DNA from: Mucilaginibacter sp. MD40
GTDB taxonomy: Bacteria; Bacteroidota; Bacteroidia; Sphingobacteriales; Sphingobacteriaceae
DNA: 51,765 nucleotides
Direction: 5' to 3'
Assembly: GCF_002288635.1 (NCBI RefSeq)
Contig: NZ_NRSW01000001.1
Span: forward strand, 636,932-688,696
Shown: positions 16,334 through 25,019 of the stretch, piece by piece
Layout of the letters: every line of letters starts with the position of its first letter
Numbering within the stretch: the stretch's first letter is position 1
Made by a program: the position numbers and the translations under genes
The notes under the pieces: model-generated
Databases searched by the model: none
Seen by the model: only the letters and a program-made list of their open reading frames with translations
What the model was told of the DNA's origin: nothing

Positions 16334-17473
16334 ATGCAATTTGAATTATCAGAAGAACAAAAAATGATACGCCAGGCGGCGCGTGATTTTGCACAGACCG
16401 AACTTAAACCCGGCGTGATAGAGCGCGACGAACACCAGAAGTTCCCGGCCGAACAGATAAAGAAACTGGGCGAGCTGGGTTTTATGGGCATGATGGTGTC
16501 GCCGGAGTATGGTGGCAGCGGTATGGATGCCATATCCTACTCCCTGGTAATGGAAGAATTATCAAAAGTTGATGCATCTGCTTCGGTAGTGGTATCGGTA
16601 AATAATTCGCTGGTATGCTATGGCTTAGAGAAGTATGGTACCGAAGAACAAAAGCAAAAATACCTGGTGCCATTGGCTACCGGGCAGGTGATCGGGGCGT
16701 TTTGCCTGAGCGAACCCGAAGCCGGGTCTGATGCTACATCGCAGCGCACCACCGCCATTGACATGGGCGACCACTACCTGCTTAACGGTACCAAAAACTG
16801 GATCACCAATGGCAGCACGGCATCAACCTATATTGTAATGGCCCAAACCGATCCCGAAAAAAAACACAGGGGCATTAACGCGCTTATTGTTGAAAAGGGT
16901 ATGGAGGGCTTTACCATAGGCCCCAAAGAAAATAAACTGGGTATACGCGGTTCTGATACGCACTCCTTAATGTTTACCGATGTTAAGATCCCCAAAGAGA
17001 ACCGCATTGGCGACGAAGGTTTCGGCTTTAAATTCGCGATGGCCACGCTGGAAGGCGGCCGCATAGGTATTGCCTCACAAGCCCTGGGGATTGCGGCGGG
17101 TGCCTACGAACTGTCGGTGCAGTATGCGAAAGAGCGCCAATCGTTCGGTAAACCATTGGCCGACCATCAGGCCATACAATTTAAACTGGCCGATATGGCT
17201 ACCGAAATTGACGCTGCACGCCTGCTATGCCACCGTGCAGCCTGGCTTAAAGATAATGGCTTGCCGTATGCGCAGGCGGCATCTATGGCTAAACTCTTCG
17301 CTTCTGAAACCGCTATGCGTACCACTATCGAAGCTGTACAGATACATGGTGGCTACGGTTATGTGAAAGAATACCACGTGGAAAGACTGATGCGTGATGC
17401 GAAGATCACACAGATTTACGAAGGCACTTCTGAAATTCAGCGTATTGTAATATCGCGCGAAGTATTAAAATAG
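16334..17473 (+). CDS. Acyl-CoA dehydrogenase (short-chain/butyryl type)
   Basis: The 379-residue flavoprotein catalyses alpha,beta-dehydrogenation of acyl-CoA with transfer of electrons to an electron-transfer flavoprotein. Family signatures are GAFCLSEPEAGSDA, the KNWITNG block, the FAD-contacting QIHGGYGY and the catalytic Glu363 in QIYEGTSEIQR. The position of that Glu and the length match short-chain and branched-chain enzymes; the chain length preferred cannot be read directly. No etf genes or other beta-oxidation genes lie beside it. Confidence 0.93.
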   Translation: MQFELSEEQKMIRQAARDFAQTELKPGVIERDEHQKFPAEQIKKLGELGFMGMMVSPEYGGSGMDAISYSLVMEELSKVDASASVVVSVNNSLVCYGLEKYGTEEQKQKYLVPLATGQVIGAFCLSEPEAGSDATSQRTTAIDMGDHYLLNGTKNWITNGSTASTYIVMAQTDPEKKHRGINALIVEKGMEGFTIGPKENKLGIRGSDTHSLMFTDVKIPKENRIGDEGFGFKFAMATLEGGRIGIASQALGIAAGAYELSVQYAKERQSFGKPLADHQAIQFKLADMATEIDAARLLCHRAAWLKDNGLPYAQAASMAKLFASETAMRTTIEAVQIHGGYGYVKEYHVERLMRDAKITQIYEGTSEIQRIVISREVLK

Positions 17474-17530
17474 TTTAACTTGTTTTGCTACTTTTGAAAA
17501 AGTATACAAAATTAGTAGTCTATTTTTAAC

Positions 17531-18763
17531 ATGATAAAGAAACTGATATCCGGCGCGGCAGTATTGGCCGCGCTAACAACCCATACCCAAGCTCAAAACA
17601 GTTTGCAAGAAGGCGTATGGCGTGGCGAACTGAAAACGGCCAGCGCAAAGGTCATCCCTTTTAATTTCGACGTAACCCAGGCGGGCAATAAGCAGGAGAT
17701 CTACATTATTAACAGCTCCGAACGTTTTAAGGTAACCGATGTAACATCAAAAGGCGATTCGGTTTTCATCAGGATGCCTTTGTTTGATTCTGAGTTCAGG
17801 CTGAAACATAGCGGTAAAGAACTAACCGGCCAGTATATTAAACATCTGGCCGATAAGGATGTGCCCATGGAATTTACAGCCACTCCGGCTACATCATGGC
17901 GTTTTTTTAAACAGCCTGTAAAAAGCGCGGCTAATGTTAGCGGAAGATGGTCGGCCATTTTTGGCGAAGGCAATTCGCGCGATACAACCGTTGGCGAATT
18001 TAAACAAAGCGGCCAAAAAGTAACGGGAACGTTTTTAACGACCACCGGCGATTACCGCTTTTTAGAAGGCACGGTAAGCGGCGACAGCCTCTACCTGTCA
18101 TGCTTTGATGGCGGCCACGCCTTTTTATTCACCGCAAAAGTGGAGGATAACAATACCCTGAGCGATGGCAAGTTCTTTTCGGGCCTTACCGGTAAAGATG
18201 TCTGGACCGCTAAACGCGATGAGAACGCTAAACTGCCCGACGCTTATTCGCTTACCGCATTAAAACCCGGCTATAAGAAACTGGACTTTACCTTTAAGGA
18301 CCTTGATGGCAAGCCCGTTTCACTATCTGACAACCGCTTTAAGAACAAGGTGATAATTGTACAGATCATGGGCTCCTGGTGCCCCAACTGTATGGACGAA
18401 ACCGCCTATATGGTTAATTATTACAAGAAATACCAGAAACGTGGTGTAGAGGTAGTGGGCCTGGCCTATGAGCGTACTACAGATTTTGCACGATCACGCA
18501 AAAGTGTGCTGCAGATAAAGAATCGTTTTAACGTACCCTACCCGCTTTTGATAACAGGCTACACCAGCAATAAGGAAGAAACCGCCAAAAGCTTACCGAT
18601 GCTTACTAAAGTTGTAGGCTTCCCTACTACCATTATTATTGATAAAAAAGGTGATGTACGTAAGATACACACCGGCTTTAACGGCCCGGGAACAGGCGAG
18701 CATTACACCGAATTCATTACCGAGTTTGAAAAACTGACAGACGACCTGCTGAAAGAAAAATAA
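17531..18763 (+). CDS. Secreted TlpA-like thioredoxin-domain protein
   Basis: The 410-residue protein has a signal peptide (through about THTQA), an N-terminal beta-rich region of some 220 residues with repeated GxxVTGTF-type strands, and a C-terminal thioredoxin fold (about 250-405). The redox site is WCPNC (Cys284, Cys287), and the cis-Pro block is VVGFPTTIIID. It is likely a periplasmic disulfide reductase of the TlpA/ResA type. Such two-domain proteins are common in Bacteroidota; the partner is unknown. It lies 57 bases after the acyl-CoA dehydrogenase gene and ends in a terminator. Confidence 0.87.
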   Translation: MIKKLISGAAVLAALTTHTQAQNSLQEGVWRGELKTASAKVIPFNFDVTQAGNKQEIYIINSSERFKVTDVTSKGDSVFIRMPLFDSEFRLKHSGKELTGQYIKHLADKDVPMEFTATPATSWRFFKQPVKSAANVSGRWSAIFGEGNSRDTTVGEFKQSGQKVTGTFLTTTGDYRFLEGTVSGDSLYLSCFDGGHAFLFTAKVEDNNTLSDGKFFSGLTGKDVWTAKRDENAKLPDAYSLTALKPGYKKLDFTFKDLDGKPVSLSDNRFKNKVIIVQIMGSWCPNCMDETAYMVNYYKKYQKRGVEVVGLAYERTTDFARSRKSVLQIKNRFNVPYPLLITGYTSNKEETAKSLPMLTKVVGFPTTIIIDKKGDVRKIHTGFNGPGTGEHYTEFITEFEKLTDDLLKEK

Positions 18764-18778
18764 AGCTTTAAAGAATGG

Positions 18779-18827
18779 AATACCCGATAACGGTTAATAT
18801 GCTTAACCATTATCGGGTATTTTTTAT
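18779..18827. terminator. Bidirectional terminator between the TlpA-like gene and mqnD
   Basis: A long stem AATACCCGATAA/TTATCGGGTATT (18779-18790 and 18810-18821), extended inward past one mismatch by GGTTAA/TTAACC, is followed by a T run. It overlaps the mqnD stop codon (18824-18826). Confidence 0.85.
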
Positions 18828-19681
18828 TTATCCGCAGTAAGGAATAGCTCTTTATGCATTGCCGGGATAATTCCTTTTTCCAGCGCGGTATCAAACATAA
18901 GGCGGATCGCTTTTTTACCTTCTGCACCTAAGTCGACCGAATACTGGTTCACATAAAGCTCGATGTGTTTATACATCACCTCTTCACTCATTTCCTGCGC
19001 ATGTGAGCGAATATATTCCAACCCCGATTTAGGGTTGGCGAACGCGAACTCCACCGACTTCCTGATCACCCGGTTTATTTTATACTGCACATCAGCAGGC
19101 AAGTTGCGATTAGCCACAATACCACCCAGAGGGATAGCGCAGCCTGTACGCTTTTCCCAGTAATCGCCCAAGTCGATAATTTTTTGCAGGCCCTTATCCT
19201 GGTAAGTAAACCTGTTTTCGTGGATAATTAAGCCTACATCAGCCCGTCCGTCAAGCACGGCATTTTCTATGTCAGAAAAAACCAGTTCCTGTTTGTTAGT
19301 AGCTTCCGGGAATGCCAGGCTCAATAAGAAATTGGCGGTGGTATACTTACCCGGTATCGCTATTTTAACTTCCTTATCACCATTGTTGAGCCTTTCGCGC
19401 AATTGTTCCGCATCGTCTTTACAGATGAGTAATGGCCCAACGCCAAAACCCAGCGCGCTGCCGGCATCAAGCAATACATACTTATCTACGGCGTAAGCAA
19501 AAGCATGATAACTGAGCTTGGTAATATCCAGTTCGCCGCGAAAAGCTTTTTGGTTCAGCGTTTCCACATCATCATAAAACACTTCAAAGTCGAGGCCTTC
19601 GGTGTCTATTTTATGATGAATAAGCGCGTCAAAAATAAAAGTATCATTAGGGCAGGGCGAAAAGCCGATAGTTAATTTCAT
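18824..19681 (-). CDS. mqnD: 1,4-dihydroxy-6-naphthoate synthase MqnD (menaquinone, futalosine route)
   Basis: The 285-residue protein has a periplasmic-binding-protein-like fold and converts cyclic dehypoxanthine futalosine into 1,4-dihydroxy-6-naphthoate. The opening IGFSPCPNDTFIFDALIHHKI, the LSYHAFAYAVDKY block and GFGVGPLLI are diagnostic, as is the IHENRFTYQDKGL segment. It shows that this organism makes menaquinone through futalosine. The other mqn genes are not in the window. A four-TM protein gene ends 4 bases upstream on the same strand, so they are co-transcribed. Confidence 0.93.
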   Translation of the reverse strand: MKLTIGFSPCPNDTFIFDALIHHKIDTEGLDFEVFYDDVETLNQKAFRGELDITKLSYHAFAYAVDKYVLLDAGSALGFGVGPLLICKDDAEQLRERLNNGDKEVKIAIPGKYTTANFLLSLAFPEATNKQELVFSDIENAVLDGRADVGLIIHENRFTYQDKGLQKIIDLGDYWEKRTGCAIPLGGIVANRNLPADVQYKINRVIRKSVEFAFANPKSGLEYIRSHAQEMSEEVMYKHIELYVNQYSVDLGAEGKKAIRLMFDTALEKGIIPAMHKELFLTADK

Positions 19682-19685
19682 AGTA

Positions 19686-20105
19686 TTAAATGTAAGATAT
19701 ACCTAATCCCAACTCACCAAAAACTAAAAAATGCAGTACACCAAAACCAATAAACAAAACACCAAATAATAAGTCTGCCGCTTTTTTAGGTTTTAATCCT
19801 ATAATTAAAATTATAGTAGCCAAAATTAGCCCGGTTAACGAAAGAACATTCACAAAACCCAGTCCTTCGGAATCATGAATACCGCCACCAAATAATTTAA
19901 TTCCAATATCAGTGAAAGCAAAAAATAAATATGACAATAATACTTTCTGCCACCTGTTAATGCCTTGTCCATAACCTATCAATGCGGTTGTAGCACAGAT
20001 TGCGATGGGCATGAGTGACAATCCAGAAGGCGGATACCAATGATCAAGCAATGTGTTAATGATGACTATTGTTACCGATACGGCTACTTTTATTTTGTAA
20101 TTCAA
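19686..20105 (-). CDS. Four-TM membrane protein of unknown function
   Basis: The 139-residue protein has four hydrophobic stretches (about 5-23, 29-45, 85-105 and 112-135) joined by short loops, so it is an inner-membrane protein. I recognise no family. The base composition is more AT-rich than its neighbours. It directly precedes mqnD with a 4-base gap. A role in quinone metabolism is conceivable only from position. Confidence 0.6.
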   Translation of the reverse strand: MNYKIKVAVSVTIVIINTLLDHWYPPSGLSLMPIAICATTALIGYGQGINRWQKVLLSYLFFAFTDIGIKLFGGGIHDSEGLGFVNVLSLTGLILATIILIIGLKPKKAADLLFGVLFIGFGVLHFLVFGELGLGISYI

Positions 20106-20168
20106 ACCGCGAGCGATTATTAAACAAATATAGTTTTACAAAAACTTTTCAATGTCCGACTCCTGTCA

Positions 20169-20936
20169 TTAAAACTCCAATTCCAGCAACACCGGGCAAT
20201 GGTCGGAGTGTTTGGCTTCGGGTAATATCATGCAGCGTTTAATTCTCGCTTCCAGTTCTTTGCTGGCCAGCGCGTAATCAATACGCCAGCCCAGGTTTTT
20301 GGCGCGGGCATTAGCGCGGAAACTCCACCAGGTATAATTATGCGGCTCCTTGTTCACATGCCTGAAAGTGTCAATAAAGCCCGACTCCAAAAAGTTCTCC
20401 ATCCACTCCCGCTCCTCCGGCAAAAAGCCAGATGAATTAGCGTTTGATTTTGGGTTATGAATATCAATAGGGCGGTGGCAGATGTTGTAATCGCCGCAGA
20501 TCACCAGGTTAGGTATACTGGCTTTAAGCAGCGTAAGATATTTACCAAACTCGTCTAAAAACCGAAATTTAAAGGCTTGCCGCTCATCACCGCTTGAGCC
20601 GGATGGGAAATAAGCGCTCATGACGGATACCTCATCAAAATCAACCCGTATGCAACGGCCTTCGCGGTCAAAATCGGGTATGCCGCAGCCGTACTCTACA
20701 TGATTGGGTAATATCTTGCTAAAGATGGCTGTACCACTGTACCCCTTCTTTTCAGCCGGAAACCAAAAATGCTGGTAGCCCAGCGCGTCAACCAAACCCA
20801 GGTCGGTCAAAACATCAGGTGTGGCTTTAATTTCCTGTAAACACACCACGTCAGCATCGGTAGCCTGCAGCCAGGCCAGCCAGTTCTTATTAATGGCCGA
20901 ACGTATGCCATTTACATTATAAGTAACGATCTTCAT
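20169..20936 (-). CDS. Exodeoxyribonuclease III (ExoA/APE1-like branch)
   Basis: This 255-residue enzyme is a second abasic-site endonuclease/3' exonuclease of the exonuclease-endonuclease-phosphatase family. Blocks visible are VTYNVNGIRSA, CLQEIKA, the YFPSGSSGDER loop, CGDYNICH, WRIDYALAS and the catalytic SDHCPV. The GIRSAINKNWLAWL and YTWWSFRANARAKNLGWRIDY segments place it in the ExoA/APE1 branch, unlike the XthA-type copy at 7058. The two probably share the load of base-excision repair. Confidence 0.92.
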   Translation of the reverse strand: MKIVTYNVNGIRSAINKNWLAWLQATDADVVCLQEIKATPDVLTDLGLVDALGYQHFWFPAEKKGYSGTAIFSKILPNHVEYGCGIPDFDREGRCIRVDFDEVSVMSAYFPSGSSGDERQAFKFRFLDEFGKYLTLLKASIPNLVICGDYNICHRPIDIHNPKSNANSSGFLPEEREWMENFLESGFIDTFRHVNKEPHNYTWWSFRANARAKNLGWRIDYALASKELEARIKRCMILPEAKHSDHCPVLLELEF

Positions 20937-21023
20937 ATCAATATCTAAATATATTTGTCATGATACCTATAGAACCACAATCGCCGCTTTTACAGGTCTC
21001 GACAACCTCAGACTAACAAAGTA

Positions 21024-21731
21024 TTATTTCTCTTTTGGCCAGAGCAACTCGTCCATTTGCTTACATTCTTTTTTGCTGAGCAGGGTTACGGTCATCGGCA
21101 CATCTTCTTCTGGGCGGTCCCTGGTATCGCGTTTAACGGCGGCAACGCGGTCAACCATATCTATACCCATTATCACTTCGCCAAATACGGTGTAATTCTG
21201 GTCGAGATGGGGCGCGCCTCCTACTGATGTATAAATATCGCGCTGCCATGCCGGTATCTTACGGCCTTTAAGCCGGGTATTTTCCAGCGTATCCAGTTTG
21301 CCCGGGGTAAAACGTTTACCCTCAACAATATAAAACTGGCATCCGCTTGATGCCTTTGCCGGGTTATCTTCCCGGGCCGCGCCCAGTGCGCCGCGCTTAT
21401 GGAACAAGCTGTCCCTAAACTCGGCAGGTATGGTATATTTAAGGTCGCCGTTACCCAGTTCCTTACCTTTTTGGTTCTTCGTGGTATCGCGCGAGTCGGG
21501 GTCGCCGCCCTGGATCATGAAACTCTGTATCACCCGGTGAAACAGCGTGCCGTTATAAAAACCTTCTTTAGTGAGCTTAATAAAGTTATCGCGGTGCTTA
21601 GGTGTTTCGTTATATAAACGAATGATCATGCTTCCATAGCTGGTAGTGAGGCGCACATACTGGTTTTTTGGCGGTTTAGCAAAAGCGATAGTACTGATCA
21701 GTAAAAGGCAAAGGGTAAAAAGTTTCTTCAT
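21024..21731 (-). CDS. Secreted cyclophilin-type peptidyl-prolyl isomerase
   Basis: The 235-residue protein starts with a signal peptide (MKKLFTLCLLLISTIAFA) and carries one cyclophilin domain with the signature FHRVIQSFMIQGGDP. Further matches are GALGAAREDNPAKASSGCQFYIV and NYTVFGEVIMGIDMVDRV. It should assist proline-limited folding in the periplasm. A second ATG at 21743 would add four residues before the signal peptide and is less likely. It follows the 117-residue gene at 21746 closely. Confidence 0.93.
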   Translation of the reverse strand: MKKLFTLCLLLISTIAFAKPPKNQYVRLTTSYGSMIIRLYNETPKHRDNFIKLTKEGFYNGTLFHRVIQSFMIQGGDPDSRDTTKNQKGKELGNGDLKYTIPAEFRDSLFHKRGALGAAREDNPAKASSGCQFYIVEGKRFTPGKLDTLENTRLKGRKIPAWQRDIYTSVGGAPHLDQNYTVFGEVIMGIDMVDRVAAVKRDTRDRPEEDVPMTVTLLSKKECKQMDELLWPKEK

Positions 21732-21745
21732 ATTTACAGGCATTG

Positions 21746-22099
21746 TTAAAGCTGCCAGTCCAGCTCGGTTTCAAAATAAGTGATCATTAATGATTTTAGC
21801 AGCAGTTCCTGCTCCAGCATGGTATAGTTAGGAATCACTTTAACCAGTTTCCAATGCGGCCAGCCATCCTGGTCAAGCCCTTCCAGCTCATAAAAACCCA
21901 TTTGGCTAAACAGCTTGCAGGTGGCAATATGCATCAATTCCTCCTTTTGCCGCTTACTGAACTTACGCGGCCCCTGCCCAAGCTCCTGCACGCCCACCAG
22001 GAATAACATCACCTTCATATCGGGCTTCTCATTATCAAACTCCTCGGCTATCTTGTTCTGTAAAAGCGCCCACTTGGCGTTGATCTCTGCAGGTTTCAT
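21746..22099 (-). CDS. Conserved hypothetical cytoplasmic protein
   Basis: This 117-residue soluble protein has no signal peptide or TM. Its core KMLFLVGVQELGQG-like block, followed by KFSKRQKEELMHIATCKLFSQMGFYELEG, looks like a helical protein typical of Bacteroidota, with no known function. The longest frame extends to 22192, but the extra 31 residues overlap the divergent promoter region, so the ATG at 22099 was chosen. It is upstream of the cyclophilin gene and probably in its transcript. Confidence 0.7.
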   Translation of the reverse strand: MKPAEINAKWALLQNKIAEEFDNEKPDMKVMLFLVGVQELGQGPRKFSKRQKEELMHIATCKLFSQMGFYELEGLDQDGWPHWKLVKVIPNYTMLEQELLLKSLMITYFETELDWQL

Positions 22100-22172
22100 A
22101 ACGGCAAATATACTGAAGCTAAACGGCGCTAAAAGCCATTCTTTATATACGATTAACAATATTGTTACGTTT

Positions 22173-22189
22173 ATGCAACTAAATTGCAT
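22173..22189. promoter_or_regulatory. Palindromic operator candidate ATGCAA-N5-TTGCAT
   Basis: A perfect 6-bp inverted repeat with a 5-base spacer (ATGCAACTAAATTGCAT) lies 10 bases upstream of the -7 element of the metal-type TonB cluster. That places it over the -33 region, where a repressor would block transcription. The shape and AT-rich spacer are compatible with a Fur-family (Zur-like) site, but the regulator is inferred only from the genes downstream. Confidence 0.4.
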
Positions 22190-22199
22190 CAATATTCAT

Positions 22200-22207
22200 T
22201 AGTTTTG
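22200..22207 (+). promoter_or_regulatory. -7 element TAGTTTTG of the His-rich/TonB cluster
   Basis: TAGTTTTG matches TAnnTTTG exactly and lies 20 bases before the GTG start at 22228. The -33 position is covered by the palindrome at 22173-22189. Confidence 0.45.
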
Positions 22208-22227
22208 CAACGCGATACCATATTGCT

Positions 22228-22560
22228 GTGAAAAAACACACCTACCATATCATTTGCGCCTGGGCGCTGCTGTTCTGCTTTATTGCAGGGCAGTACATGG
22301 TTTATGCACACCAGCATCATGTGAACAAACAATCGCACATGGAAGCTGACGCCGGCGGTAAGCACCACTCATCAAGCCAGGTATTAAAGGAGAAATGCGA
22401 AATATGCGACTCTATGCACCATTCTTTTATGGAACTGGTAAAGCCGCAATTTGCTTTTTATAACGCCAATGCCGGCCAGGCGTACCTCTTACAACTCTAT
22501 CAATTTGAAAGCATCGGCCTGATACTTTCATCCGGAAGAGCCCCACCTTCGCAGGCATAA
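22228..22560 (+). CDS. His-rich small protein, DUF2946-like, partner of the TonB receptor
   Basis: The 110-residue product begins at a GTG with a hydrophobic segment (about 8-27). Then follow many His residues (HQHHVNKQSHME, GGKHHSSS), a CEICD pair and MHH, and the tail GRAPPS. That tail and the small size resemble DUF2946-type proteins seen next to metal TonB receptors. The His/Cys content suggests binding of zinc or copper in the periplasm. It precedes the TonB receptor gene by 76 bases on the same strand and shares its promoter. Confidence 0.7.
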   Translation: MKKHTYHIICAWALLFCFIAGQYMVYAHQHHVNKQSHMEADAGGKHHSSSQVLKEKCEICDSMHHSFMELVKPQFAFYNANAGQAYLLQLYQFESIGLILSSGRAPPSQA

Positions 22561-22636
22561 CCTGCTATTGAGTTTTCCTGACACTGCATATTATATCATA
22601 CGCAGCATTTTATTCCTGATTCTTTAATTTTTAATT

Positions 22637-24937
22637 ATGAAACTGAAGCTATTATATTGCTTTATACTCCTGTTTATACAATTTTCGGCATTTGCCACTG
22701 ACTTTACCGACCTTAAAGGAAAGGTGATTGATGCCAAGACCAACCAGCCGCTAATTGGCGCTACTGTAACCATACCCGACCTGCGCTTATCAGTAACCAC
22801 CAACCCTAACGGCGAATTTGCCTTCCGGGGGGTACCGCCACGCGGGCGCTTTGTGCTACAAATACAATATCTGGGTTATAAATCACTCACGCAAACCATA
22901 GATATGGCATCGCAAACATCAATGGTGTTCGCTATGCAACCAAGTGTAATTGAAACGCATGAGGTGGTGATAACCGGTACGCCTATTACCGCGGGCAGCA
23001 GATACAACAGTACGTCGGCCAGTGTGGTTACTAAAGACCAGCTGCAAGGCTCATCAACCAACCTGATAGACGCTTTGGCGAAGCAGGTACCCGGTATGAG
23101 CCAGATCACTACCAGCCAGGCTATTTCAAAACCGGTTATCAGGGGCTTAAGCTACAACCGTGTAGTTACGCTAAACGATGGTGTGAAACAACAGGGCCAG
23201 CAATGGGGCGATGAGCATGGTATTGAAATGGACCAATACTCGGCCGGGAGGGTTGAGGTATTAAGGGGAGCAGCCTCGCTGCAATATGGTTCTGACGCAC
23301 TGGGTGGTGTAATTAACGTTATTGACCCGCCTACGCCTGCCGTAGGGAACGTAGCCGGAGAGTTCTTAACCAACTATTCTACCAACAATGGCTTAAGCAA
23401 TACATCGGTAATGCTTACCGGCAACCAGGATGGCATTGTATGGCGCGGACGCGGTACCTACCAAAACGCCTACTCATTTAACACGCCGGCCGGCCGCTAC
23501 ATTAACAGCGGCTTTAACCAAACCGATGCCAGCGGTATGATAGGCGTTAACAAACCCTGGGGCTACTCGCACCTTAACTTTTCTTATTACAAAAACAACA
23601 TAGGTTTTTATGACGCGGACCCGGGCGACCCGCTGTACAACCAGTCGACCAGCCGCACGCTTGATTACCCCCGCCAGGACATCAGGCACTATAAAGTATC
23701 GCTAAACAACAACTTTTTATTTGGTGGAAGCTCGCTAAAGTTAGACCTGGGCTACCAGAAAAACCAGCGCCGCGAACTGGAAGACAACCCGGACCCGTCG
23801 CTATTTTTTGATATGAACACGTATTCGCTCGATGCCAAATATTCATTACCTGAAATGAACGGCTGGAGCCCTGTTATTGGCTTGAGCGGCGCGCTAAGCC
23901 ACAGCATAAACCTGGGTAAGGAGCTATTGATACCCGCTTATGACGAATACAGCACAGGCGCGTTCGTTTACCTGAAAAAAATGTGGGGACAAAACACCTT
24001 TAGCGCTGGTGCCCGATATGATTTTATTAAGAACAAAGGTAAAGCACAAAACGCGGATAACGGCGATGTGATATTCACCGGGTTTGATAACCACTTCTCT
24101 AATGTTAGTGGCGCCATGGGCTTTACCCATATCTTTAATGATGTATTGAGCTTTAAGGCCAACGCGGGCTCAGCTTTCCGTGCGCCAAACCCTGCCGAAT
24201 TAGGCTCAAATGGGGTACATGAGGGCACCACCCGCTATGAAATAGGCGACCCTAACCTGGCGCCTGAACGCAGCTACCAGGCCGACGCTACGTTAGAGTA
24301 CGGCTCAGGCTTTATTACCGGCAGCTTTGGTATTTATGAGAACTATATCCATAATTATATCTACGCAGCAGACCTTAACAAGGAGCAAACTACTGTGGTA
24401 GGCGACGATGGCCAAAGCCGCTCATACGATACCTACCGTTACGGACAGGTAAATGCCAACCTATATGGCTTTGAAGGTAATTTAACCCTGCACCCGGTAT
24501 CATTTATCCATTTTGAAAACACATTTACTTACACCCACGCACAAAACAATACGTTTAACAGGCCGCTGGCTTTAATACCTGCCGGTGCCCTGCATAACAC
24601 CCTGCGCTTTGAGCCAAAGGTAAACGGGTTAAAGGATTTTTACTTTTACGCGGGTATTGATAACTTCTTTAACCAAAACCGCGTCGACAATACATTTGAA
24701 ACACCTGCCGCCGGTTATACTTTGCTTAACGCGGGTATAGGTGCCACTTTCAATATTGGCAAACAACCGCTTAAATTATTCGTTGCAGGTACAAACCTTG
24801 CCAATAAAGCCTATTACGACGCGCTTAGCCGTTTAAGGCCGGGCCGCTACAGCCAAGAAGACCCTACTTACGGCGTTTACAACATGGGCCGTAACGTAAC
24901 GTTTGGTGTTTATATCCCTTTCGGGACCAATAAATAA
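22637..24937 (+). CDS. TonB-dependent receptor, metal (zinc/copper) type
   Basis: The 766-residue outer-membrane receptor has a signal peptide, an N-terminal carboxypeptidase-regulatory-like domain (about 25-105; LKGKVIDAKTNQPLIGATV), the TonB plug (about 115-235) and a 22-strand barrel ending GVYIPFG. In the plug, QQWGDEHGIEMDQYSAGRVE followed by VLRGAASLQYGSDALGGVI resembles ZnuD-type and related metal receptors, and differs from SusC. The His-rich protein just upstream supports a transition-metal substrate; zinc is my first guess and copper the second. No SusD gene follows, which argues against glycans. Confidence 0.88.
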   Translation: MKLKLLYCFILLFIQFSAFATDFTDLKGKVIDAKTNQPLIGATVTIPDLRLSVTTNPNGEFAFRGVPPRGRFVLQIQYLGYKSLTQTIDMASQTSMVFAMQPSVIETHEVVITGTPITAGSRYNSTSASVVTKDQLQGSSTNLIDALAKQVPGMSQITTSQAISKPVIRGLSYNRVVTLNDGVKQQGQQWGDEHGIEMDQYSAGRVEVLRGAASLQYGSDALGGVINVIDPPTPAVGNVAGEFLTNYSTNNGLSNTSVMLTGNQDGIVWRGRGTYQNAYSFNTPAGRYINSGFNQTDASGMIGVNKPWGYSHLNFSYYKNNIGFYDADPGDPLYNQSTSRTLDYPRQDIRHYKVSLNNNFLFGGSSLKLDLGYQKNQRRELEDNPDPSLFFDMNTYSLDAKYSLPEMNGWSPVIGLSGALSHSINLGKELLIPAYDEYSTGAFVYLKKMWGQNTFSAGARYDFIKNKGKAQNADNGDVIFTGFDNHFSNVSGAMGFTHIFNDVLSFKANAGSAFRAPNPAELGSNGVHEGTTRYEIGDPNLAPERSYQADATLEYGSGFITGSFGIYENYIHNYIYAADLNKEQTTVVGDDGQSRSYDTYRYGQVNANLYGFEGNLTLHPVSFIHFENTFTYTHAQNNTFNRPLALIPAGALHNTLRFEPKVNGLKDFYFYAGIDNFFNQNRVDNTFETPAAGYTLLNAGIGATFNIGKQPLKLFVAGTNLANKAYYDALSRLRPGRYSQEDPTYGVYNMGRNVTFGVYIPFGTNK

Positions 24938-24971
24938 AGGAAACTTTTAGTTAGTTAGTTTAGTTAGAAAG

Positions 24972-25004
24972 AAGGCCTCGTTAGTGATAACGGGGCTTTC
25001 GTTT
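24972..25004. terminator. Terminator after the TonB receptor gene
   Basis: A 12-bp stem with two G-T pairs (AAGGCCTCGTTA with TAACGGGGCTTT, 24972-24983 and 24988-24999) is followed by CGTTTT. Just before it TTAG occurs four times (24947-24967). A second small hairpin AACACA/TGTGTT follows near 25005-25022 against the converging gene. Confidence 0.7.
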
Positions 25005-25019
25005 TAACACAGCCTTGTG

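Noticed and set aside
22100..22192. 31-residue N-terminal extension of the 117-residue protein
   Set aside because: It would overlap the palindrome and divergent promoter region, and reads as unusual hydrophobic sequence.
22637..24937. SusC-type glycan receptor
   Set aside because: No SusD gene follows, the protein is shorter than usual SusC, and the plug has a metal-receptor-like GDEHG segment.
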